The position numbers and the translations under genes are program-made. A stretch of DNA of 21,178 nucleotides, taken from positions 1 through 21,178 of the forward strand of contig CALEMZ010000309.1 in assembly GCA_937910975.1 (NCBI GenBank), given 5' to 3'. The notes beneath the pieces were generated by a model that ran no database searches, was not told where the DNA came from, and worked only from the letters and a program-made list of their open reading frames with translations. The stretch's first letter is position 1. Every line of letters starts with the position of its first letter. Source of the DNA: an uncultured Pseudorhodobacter sp. (GTDB lineage Bacteria; Pseudomonadota; Alphaproteobacteria; Rhodobacterales; Rhodobacteraceae). Below are positions 15,886 to 21,178 of this stretch, one piece after another.

Positions 15886-15978
15886 TCGGCTTTGGGCCGC
15901 CCGGCTTGATTATTCACTACCTAAGACAACGGCGAGGCGGTTCGCCACACCACCATCAGTAAAATAAGGAATCGGAAA

Positions 15979-16338
15979 ATGAGCGCAGCAGAGACGATCA
16001 GTGACACGATTGCGAAGAACGATGTCGTTTTGTTCATGAAAGGCACCAAGATGATGCCGCAATGTGGGTTTTCCTCCCGCGTGGCGGGTGTGCTCAATTT
16101 CATGGGCGTCGAGTTTGCCGATGTGAACGTGCTGGAAGATCCCGAAATACGCCAAGGAATCAAGGATTTTTCGGATTGGCCGACCGTCCCGCAGCTTTAC
16201 GTCAAAGGCGAATTTGTCGGCGGCTGCGATATTATCACTGAGATGACGCTCTCAGGTGAACTCGACCAGATGTTTGATGCCAAGGGCGTAGCCTATAACA
16301 AAGAAGCTGCTGACAAGATCCGCGAAAGCAACGCCTAA
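15979..16338 (+). CDS. grxD: monothiol CGFS glutaredoxin (Grx4 type)
   Basis: This protein carries and transfers [2Fe-2S] clusters, using glutathione as a ligand, and pairs with BolA. The 119-residue product has KGTKMMPQCGFS, with the active-site CGFS at 29–32. The glutathione-binding WPTVPQLYVKGEFVGGCDI lies at 67–85 and a C-terminal helix region follows. The length is normal for a single-domain Grx4. AAGGA precedes the ATG. It ends the purL–bolA–grxD series and faces zapA across a GC-rich hairpin. Nothing is abnormal. Confidence 0.96.
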   Translation: MSAAETISDTIAKNDVVLFMKGTKMMPQCGFSSRVAGVLNFMGVEFADVNVLEDPEIRQGIKDFSDWPTVPQLYVKGEFVGGCDIITEMTLSGELDQMFDAKGVAYNKEAADKIRESNA

Positions 16339-16360
16339 GGCCTTCGCCACATAGAATCAT

Positions 16361-16379
16361 GGGGGGCCATCAGCCCCCC
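16361..16379. terminator. GC-rich hairpin between convergent grxD and zapA
   Basis: GGGGGGC and GCCCCCC form a 7-bp stem around CATCA in the 56-base space between the two converging stops. Neither side has a T-run, but the position suits a bidirectional terminator. Confidence 0.55.
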
Positions 16380-16394
16380 GTCCACGTCTTGGGT

Positions 16395-16775
16395 TCAGCC
16401 CTGCGCGCGAGCCTGATCTTCGACCTTCGCGGCCAACGACTCGGCCCGTGCCGCAATCTCTGCCAAAGTCTCGGAGATTTGCGGTGGGATCACCGGCACC
16501 TCAATTTTCTGCGGCTCGGGCACAGGCTGGCCTTCCAATTCCGCCACACGTGCTTTAAGCACCCGCAACTGATCTTCAACCGCGGCCGTGCGGTCTGCCA
16601 GCATCAACCCCGCCATCAACAGCATCCGCGATTCCGGCAAACGTCCCATTTGCGTGACCAAAGGCTGCGCCTCAGTGTCCAACATGGCGCCGGCGGTTTG
16701 CAAGAAATGCTCCTCGCCCTCTTGGCAGGCGACCAAAAAGCTGCGGCCCCCAATGACAATTTCCAACTCAGCCAT
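16395..16775 (-). CDS. zapA: cell division protein ZapA
   Basis: ZapA binds FtsZ and bundles protofilaments at the division ring. The 126-residue product starts MAELEIVIGGRSFLVACQEG, the ZapA globular head, and has RMLLMAGLMLADRTAAVEDQ leading into a coiled coil (to about residue 82). A Pro-rich insert (PVPEPQKIEVPVIPP) and a second helix follow. GAGGAGG lies 8 bases before the ATG, within the end of the upstream coiled-coil gene; the two overlap by 8 bases. In many other alphaproteobacteria the 6S RNA gene follows zapA; here grxD follows directly and no 6S RNA is visible. The extended C-terminus makes it longer than E. coli ZapA (109 residues). Confidence 0.9.
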   Translation of the reverse strand: MAELEIVIGGRSFLVACQEGEEHFLQTAGAMLDTEAQPLVTQMGRLPESRMLLMAGLMLADRTAAVEDQLRVLKARVAELEGQPVPEPQKIEVPVIPPQISETLAEIAARAESLAAKVEDQARAQG

Positions 16776-17304
16776 TGGCGCGAGCCTCCTCGATCATCGG
16801 CTTCAACTCTGCCAAAATTTCATCCATCTCAGCAGTTTCGGAGTGGCGGGTGGCGCGCAGGCTCTCCAACTCGGCCATCATTGCTTTGTTGATCAGATGC
16901 GGCTCTGCAATGTTGTCGGCGGCCGCTTCATGCAACACCCTCAGATGCTCACGCAGTTGTGCGGTGGATTTGCGCATGCGCTGCAATTCCAGCCCTTGCA
17001 CATCCAATTGCTGGGTCATCTTTTCAACCTTGGCTTCCAACTGGCTCTGCGACAGATTCTCACCGTCCTTCACAGATTTCAACCGTTCGTTCAGCTGGGC
17101 ATTTGTAGCCTTTTCAGCCGCGAGGGCTGTTTTCAGCTGCGCTATCTCAGCCTCATGGCCAACGCCATCAAAGTGGCCCTGCGTAGCGGCTGGAGCCTGT
17201 GCGGCGGGCGGCACTAAACTAAGCTTATCAAGCCCAGCCCCAATCCGGCCCAATGCCGCTGTGATCCGCCGTTCCAACTCAGCTATATTGCTTTGGTCAC
17301 TCAT
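16768..17304 (-). CDS. zauP: ZauP-like coiled-coil protein encoded upstream of zapA
   Basis: The 178-residue protein is mostly predicted coiled coil. It has an N-terminal helix (IAELERRITAALGRIGAGLD), an Ala/Pro linker, then a long heptad-rich region at about residues 50–120 (EIAQLKTALAAEKATNAQLN, LEAKVEKMTQQLDVQGLELQ). A last helical part ends ELKPMIEEARANG. There is no signal peptide or membrane segment. Position and form match ZauP of Caulobacter, a coiled-coil partner encoded upstream of ZapA that helps focus the Z-ring. The assignment is by context and architecture rather than close sequence memory. The 8-base overlap with zapA implies coupled synthesis of the two partners. Confidence 0.72.
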   Translation of the reverse strand: MSDQSNIAELERRITAALGRIGAGLDKLSLVPPAAQAPAATQGHFDGVGHEAEIAQLKTALAAEKATNAQLNERLKSVKDGENLSQSQLEAKVEKMTQQLDVQGLELQRMRKSTAQLREHLRVLHEAAADNIAEPHLINKAMMAELESLRATRHSETAEMDEILAELKPMIEEARANG

Positions 17305-17377
17305 TCAAATGCCCCCATGTCTCCTGTTTCGCCGCCTGTCGCCGATTTTAGATCCGGTGCTTTGATCAAGCAGCGCA

Positions 17378-17407
17378 ATATTAGCCTGCTTCGCCCGCGC
17401 TTGTCAC
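17378..17407 (-). promoter_or_regulatory. predicted promoter of the zauP–zapA operon
   Basis: On the minus strand GTGACA (17402–17407), an 18-base spacer and TAATAT (17378–17383) form a sigma-70-like pair. It gives a leader of about 67 bases to the zauP start, which includes a GGAG followed by a five-codon ATG frame (MGAFE) whose stop overlaps the zauP ATG. Confidence 0.4.
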
Positions 17408-17468
17408 ATCTAAATCTTAGCAGACGAATCAACCCATCTGATCGTTTTCCCGATCTTACCCCAAAGCC

Positions 17469-17486
17469 GGGGGCAATTGCGCCCCC
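17469..17486. other. GC-rich hairpin in the tkt upstream region
   Basis: GGGGGC, loop AATTGC and GCCCCC are followed on the plus strand by CTTT. It is terminator-like, but no plus-strand gene lies upstream, so it may act as an attenuator in the tkt leader or be neutral. The rest of 17305–17665 holds no convincing gene. Confidence 0.4.
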
Positions 17487-17665
17487 CTTTGAGATCAAGC
17501 CCTTGCCTGACATGCTTGATCTTGCCGACAAGGCTGATATGCACCTTTTGAACATTCGGATATTGAGACGCATTTTGCGCCCCCCTGTCCTTGCCAACAG
17601 ACCCGCCAGCTTGGGCAAGCGCATTCCGCGCGGCCTGACCCCCATAAAGACGAAGGATCAAAGCA

Positions 17666-19687
17666 TTGGATATTGCCACCCTGCGCGCCCAGCACCCCGA
17701 CCACTGGAACAAAGCCTGCGCAATCCGCACGCTGACGCTGGATGCCGTCGCCGCTGCCAATTCTGGCCATTCCGGCATGCCAATGGGCATGGCCGATGTG
17801 GCAACGGTTTTGTTTGAAAAGCATCTGAAGTTTGATGCATCCGCGCCAAACTGGCCTGACCGGGATCGCTTCATTTTATCAGCGGGCCACGGCTCGATGC
17901 TACTTTATTCACTGCTGCACCTGACCGGTTACGCCGATATGACGCTGGAGCAGATCAAGAACTTCCGCCAATGGGGCGCGATCACGGCGGGCCACCCGGA
18001 ATATGGCCATGCGACAGGGGTCGAGACCACCACCGGCCCCTTGGGTCAGGGCATTGCCAATGCAGTAGGCTTTGCCATTGCCGAGGAAAACCTGCGCGCA
18101 CGTTGGGGGGCCAAGATCATGGACCACCACACCTATGTCATCGCGGGCGATGGCTGCCTGATGGAAGGGATTTCGCAAGAGGCAATAGGTCTGGCTGGTA
18201 AGCACCAACTTTCGCGCTTGATCGTGCTGTGGGACAACAACGGCATTACAATTGACGGAAAGGTTTCGCTTTCGGACATCACCGACCAGATGACACGCTT
18301 CGCGGCTTCAGGCTGGGATGTGTTTGAATGTGATGGCCATGACCCGGTGGATATTGACCGCGCGATCACGGCGGCCAAGGCTTCGGCCCGTCCGGCAATG
18401 ATCGCCTGCAAGACCCATATCGCGCTGGGGTCTTCTGCACAGGATACCTCCAAGGGCCATGGCGCGCTGACCGCGCCTGATCTGATCGCGGATACCCGCA
18501 AGGTTTATGGCTGGCCCTATGGTCCGTTTGAAATTCCGACGGAAATCAAGAAGGCCTGGGAAGCGATTGGCGCCCGCGGCTTGAATACCCGCAAGGCGTG
18601 GGAAGGTCGTCTGGCTCAGCTTTCGGACAGCCGGAAGGGCGAGTTTGCGCGAATCTTCAAAGGCGAAGCCCCGGCCAAACTGTCGGCCGTGGTTCGTGCG
18701 TTGAAAAAGCAGGCCGTAGAAACACTGCCGAAACTGGCCACGCGCGCTGCCTCGGAAAAGGCGCTTGAAGTGATCAACCCAATGATGAAGGAAACCATCG
18801 GCGGTTCGGCGGACCTTACGGGGTCAAACAACACCAAGACGAGCGATCTGGGCATGTTCTCCCCTGAGAATCGCAAGGGCCGTTACATCTATTACGGGAT
18901 CCGCGAGCATGGAATGGCCGCAGCGATGAACGGCATGGCGCTGCATGGCGGAGTTCGGCCCTATTCGGGCACCTTCATGTGCTTCACCGACTATGCCCGC
19001 CCTGCGATGCGGCTTTCTGCGCTGATGGGGGTTCCTGTGGTTTATGTGATGACCCATGACAGCATCGGTCTGGGCGAGGATGGGCCGACCCACCAGCCGG
19101 TTGAACACCTTGCTATCAGCCGGGCCACGCCCAACACGCTGGTGATACGGCCCGCAGATCAGGTAGAGACAGCAGAGGCTTGGGAAGTGGCCTTGTCGCA
19201 GACCAAGACCCCCACAGTGATGGCCTTGTCGCGGCAAGGGGTGCCTGCTGTGCGCAAAAAGCACCTCAATCAGAACATGGTCGCCAAGGGTGCCTATGTG
19301 CTGGAAGAGGCCGAGGCCAAGCGGCAGGTTATCTTGATCGCCACCGGGACTGAGGTAGAGATCGCACTAAAGGCTCGGGCCATGCTGGAGGCTGAAGGGA
19401 TCGGCGCGCGCGTGGTATCCATGCCTTGTATGGAGCTGTTTGCAGAGCAAGACGAGGCCTACCGCCGCCGCATTTTGCCACCCGGTCCGGTTCGGATTGC
19501 GATTGAAGCCGGGGTTCGGACGGGCTGGGATCGCTGGCTATTGGGCCAGGGTGGGCGCGAGCAAAAGGCCGCTTTTGTGGGGATGCATGGCTTCGGTGCC
19601 TCAGCCCCGGCAGAGCGGCTTTACAAGGAGTTTGGCATAACGGCGCAGGATGCTGTGGCCAAGGCAAAGGCTTTGCTTGGCCTCTGA
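17666..19687 (+). CDS. tkt: transketolase
   Basis: Transketolase moves two-carbon ketol units between sugar phosphates in the pentose phosphate pathway and, where present, the Calvin cycle; it uses TPP and Mg2+. The 673-residue product is full length. NSGHSGMPMG is at 32–41, and the TPP motif runs from GDG (161–163) to NN (191–192). SADLTGSN is at 381–388, GIREHGM at 411–417 with catalytic Glu414, and a C-terminal domain follows. The start is TTG at 17666 (MDIATL): AAGGA lies 8 bases upstream, an in-frame TAA at 17645–17647 excludes anything earlier, and later Met codons would cut the N-terminal helix. It is divergent from zauP–zapA, a recurrent alphaproteobacterial arrangement. No gap gene follows. 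Confidence 0.97.
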   Translation: MDIATLRAQHPDHWNKACAIRTLTLDAVAAANSGHSGMPMGMADVATVLFEKHLKFDASAPNWPDRDRFILSAGHGSMLLYSLLHLTGYADMTLEQIKNFRQWGAITAGHPEYGHATGVETTTGPLGQGIANAVGFAIAEENLRARWGAKIMDHHTYVIAGDGCLMEGISQEAIGLAGKHQLSRLIVLWDNNGITIDGKVSLSDITDQMTRFAASGWDVFECDGHDPVDIDRAITAAKASARPAMIACKTHIALGSSAQDTSKGHGALTAPDLIADTRKVYGWPYGPFEIPTEIKKAWEAIGARGLNTRKAWEGRLAQLSDSRKGEFARIFKGEAPAKLSAVVRALKKQAVETLPKLATRAASEKALEVINPMMKETIGGSADLTGSNNTKTSDLGMFSPENRKGRYIYYGIREHGMAAAMNGMALHGGVRPYSGTFMCFTDYARPAMRLSALMGVPVVYVMTHDSIGLGEDGPTHQPVEHLAISRATPNTLVIRPADQVETAEAWEVALSQTKTPTVMALSRQGVPAVRKKHLNQNMVAKGAYVLEEAEAKRQVILIATGTEVEIALKARAMLEAEGIGARVVSMPCMELFAEQDEAYRRRILPPGPVRIAIEAGVRTGWDRWLLGQGGREQKAAFVGMHGFGASAPAERLYKEFGITAQDAVAKAKALLGL

Positions 19688-19696
19688 TTTTCGGAA

Positions 19697-19723
19697 ATGC
19701 GCGCGCGATGAACTCGCGCGCAT
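19697..19723 (+). terminator. probable tkt terminator
   Basis: ATGCGCGCG and CGCGCGCAT pair around CGATGAACT, ending 36 bases after the tkt stop and followed by CTTTATAA. The T-run is short, so termination strength is uncertain. Confidence 0.6.
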
Positions 19724-19796
19724 CTTTATAAGGCTTTGAAAACAAGCCATTTCCATTCGTTCATTAACCTGATTTTGTCCTAGGGGCGACCCGCGC

Positions 19797-20945
19797 TTAC
19801 CAGCCACTAAAGCGGGGCCACGCCAGCAGCGGCGCGCCCTTGTCTTGGGGCAAAACGTGGTAGCTTTGATGCTGTGCGGCCGTAGCGCAGGCGTGGTTGG
19901 GCAAGATACGAAGTTTGGTTCCTACCGACAGTTCTGGCAATATAGCGCCCGAACCGGGACGACAGGCGATGACGCCATGTTCCTGATTTGCCTGAACGAC
20001 GATCAGACCCGGCAAGACGTTGCCCGCCGCATCACAAACCACACCATAGCCCTGATCGACCGCCTGATTTGCTGTGCCGCGATCGCGCGACATGGCCATC
20101 CAACCCGCATCGACCAACACCCAACCGCGTTTTTCCTGATGCCCGATCACGGTGGTCAGCACAGATAGCGCAATGTCATCAACCGTGCAGGCCTTGATGC
20201 CAGCCATCACCAGATCAAAGAACATATAGACCCCGGCGCGCAGCTCGGTCACGCCTGTCAAATCCTTGGCGGCATGGGCCGTGGGGGTGGAGCCTGTGCT
20301 GACCACCGGGCATGGCAGGCCCGCCGCGCGCAACGCCGTGGCAGCGTTAACAACGGCCGCGCGCTCTGCCTCGGCGAAGATGGCCTGTGCCCCTGCCCCT
20401 ACGGCAAAATAGCTTTCGCCAGCATGGGTCAACACACCGCGCAGGGCCGCGCCGTTTTCGTGCAAGATGCGCCCGATGTTCAGAAGCTCCGGATCATCCG
20501 ATGTCAGGCCGCCACGATGGCCGTCGCTGTCAATCTCAATCATCGCGGGGATTTTGATGCCAGCCCCGCGTGAGGCGGCGGCAACGGCCTGTGCCTGCAC
20601 CGCAGAATCCAACAGGACCGTCAGGTTGCAACCGGCGCGGTGGAGATCCAGCACGCGGGGCAATTTGTCAGCCGCGATGCCCACGGCATAGATGATGTCG
20701 GTTATGCCCGCTTGTGCGAAAACCTCTGCCTCGGCCAGCGTTGAGACGGTTGCAGGCCCGTTACCGTCTTTCAGAACCCGGCGCGCGACTTCAACCGATT
20801 TGGCGGATTTGAGATGCGGTCGCAGCGCCACGCCAAGGGAGGCCGCGTGTTGTGCAAGCCTGTTGATATTGCGCGTCATCTTTGCCTCATCCAACAGCAG
20901 GCAGGGCGTGGGCAATGTTGCTAGGCGGGTATCGGTTACCGACAT
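19797..20945 (-). CDS. DSD1-family PLP-dependent enzyme (D-threonine aldolase-like)
   Basis: The 382-residue product is a fold-type III (alanine racemase-like barrel) PLP enzyme. The PLP-lysine region is RPHLKSAKS at 42–50, with Lys46 the likely Schiff-base residue. The barrel continues through ATVSTLAEAEVFAQAGITDI and MIEIDSDGHRGG, and the phosphate-binding part is VVSTGSTPTA. The C-terminal beta domain carries the metal-site pair His351/Cys353 in LPNHACATAAQH, which marks the D-threonine aldolase / eukaryotic-type D-serine dehydratase / D-3-hydroxyaspartate aldolase group. These act on D-beta-hydroxy-amino acids with a divalent metal; the exact substrate cannot be told. The start at 20945 has GGAG 5 bases upstream; an open frame further upstream to 21041 is not used. 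No bhc-cluster partner genes are adjacent. Confidence 0.85.
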   Translation of the reverse strand: MSVTDTRLATLPTPCLLLDEAKMTRNINRLAQHAASLGVALRPHLKSAKSVEVARRVLKDGNGPATVSTLAEAEVFAQAGITDIIYAVGIAADKLPRVLDLHRAGCNLTVLLDSAVQAQAVAAASRGAGIKIPAMIEIDSDGHRGGLTSDDPELLNIGRILHENGAALRGVLTHAGESYFAVGAGAQAIFAEAERAAVVNAATALRAAGLPCPVVSTGSTPTAHAAKDLTGVTELRAGVYMFFDLVMAGIKACTVDDIALSVLTTVIGHQEKRGWVLVDAGWMAMSRDRGTANQAVDQGYGVVCDAAGNVLPGLIVVQANQEHGVIACRPGSGAILPELSVGTKLRILPNHACATAAQHQSYHVLPQDKGAPLLAWPRFSGW

Positions 20946-21008
20946 AAGGTCTCCATTGATGAAATGTGCAGTGCAGCATAGGGAAAAGGGCAGCGGCAGC
21001 AACGACTG

Positions 21009-21030
21009 TTGTTTTACCTTGAAAAAACAA
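21009..21030. repeat. inverted repeat upstream of the PLP-enzyme gene
   Basis: TTGTTTT (21009–21015) and AAAACAA (21024–21030) are perfect inverse copies with an 8-base spacer, about 65 bases before the PLP-enzyme start and 47 bases after the preceding stop. It could be an operator. Confidence 0.4.
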
Positions 21031-21077
21031 TCGCCGCGCAACCGTTGATCTGACGGAGCGGCCCGCGCCTCAATGCA

Positions 21078-21178
21078 TCAATGCGCGGCTTTCTTGCCCG
21101 TGAACAAGACGATCATCGGGCCAATAACCTTTGTCATCACAGGGATCAGCCCCAGCCCCAGCGCCAGCCCAAGGACAC
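21078..21178 (-). CDS. membrane protein, C-terminal end only
   Basis: The last 32 codons of a minus-strand gene that begins outside the window read VLGLALGLGLIPVMTKVIGP then MIVLFTGKKAAH and stop at 21078–21080. The first part is strongly hydrophobic with Gly spacing, and the end is a short basic tail, as at the C-terminus of a polytopic transporter whose tail is cytoplasmic. I do not recognise the family. It is in the same direction as the PLP-enzyme gene, 132 bases upstream, so a shared role (for example uptake of the substrate) is possible but unsupported. Confidence 0.6.
   Translation of the reverse strand, partial: VLGLALGLGLIPVMTKVIGPMIVLFTGKKAAH

Larger units (their letters stand above)
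17364..17522. repeat. three GATCAAGC copies in the zauP–tkt gap
   Basis: GATCAAGC occurs at 17364–17371 and 17493–17500 and inverted at 17514–17521. The last two are part of a perfect 9-bp inverted repeat, AGATCAAGC-N13-GCTTGATCT (17492–17522). They may be regulator sites for tkt, or an RNA hairpin in its leader. Confidence 0.45.

Noticed and set aside
17301..17645. 114-codon minus-strand frame in the zauP–tkt gap
   Set aside because: It is rich in Arg, Lys and Gly without domain features, reads through hairpins and a promoter, and lacks a ribosome site at its start.
1..21178. CRISPR array, tRNA or rRNA gene, insertion sequence, attachment site
   Set aside because: No regular spaced repeats, cloverleaf-like sequence, transposase or flanking duplication was seen on either strand.

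Overview
The window looks like a core-genome segment of an alphaproteobacterium of the order Rhodobacterales (Rhodobacter/Roseobacter group). Reasons: about 60% G+C; the argS–SPOR protein–nagZ–scpA–scpB string; purL followed by bolA and a CGFS glutaredoxin; tkt divergent from a coiled-coil gene plus zapA; a long-form dCTP deaminase end; and a gene-transfer-agent (GTA) type endolysin/holin pair. No tRNA, rRNA, CRISPR array, insertion sequence or integrase is visible. All assignments come from reading the sequence and recalling protein families; no database search was run.

Region 1 (1–8327, nearly all minus strand). The window opens with the last 78 codons of a plus-strand dCTP deaminase, convergent with a 70-residue small protein. 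Reading the minus strand in the direction of transcription: murI (glutamate racemase), ccmE (haem chaperone), a GTA-type endolysin and its holin, argS, a membrane SPOR-domain protein, nagZ, scpA, scpB and the small protein. From the SPOR gene to the small protein, neighbours overlap or nearly touch, so this is probably one translationally coupled operon joining septal peptidoglycan binding, peptidoglycan recycling and chromosome condensation. The endolysin carries a one-base insertion in a run of four C (minus strand) that separates its catalytic Glu from the rest of the protein.

Region 2 (8442–13430). A 1131-residue fused indolepyruvate ferredoxin oxidoreductase (minus) is divergent from a LysR-type regulator (plus). 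A perfect dyad with a T-N11-A core lies inside the predicted oxidoreductase promoter. Downstream of the regulator is a 527-base gap with no convincing protein gene. It holds a promoter-like element, a 9-bp hairpin, an exposed CCUCCC and a strong intrinsic terminator, which together look like a small RNA of about 80 nt.

Region 3 (13430–16338, plus): purL, bolA and grxD, joining purine synthesis with a BolA/monothiol glutaredoxin iron–sulfur pair.

Region 4 (16395–19687): zapA and an upstream overlapping coiled-coil gene (ZauP-like), both cell-division factors on the minus strand, divergent from a TTG-initiated transketolase across 361 bases of structured intergenic DNA.

Region 5 (19797–21178, minus): a fold-type III PLP enzyme of the DSD1/D-threonine aldolase group and the C-terminal end of an unidentified membrane protein.

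Most of the window is ordinary housekeeping DNA. The parts worth a second look are the frameshifted GTA lysis cassette, the candidate small RNA upstream of purL and the operator in the oxidoreductase promoter. I found no convincing new multi-gene system.
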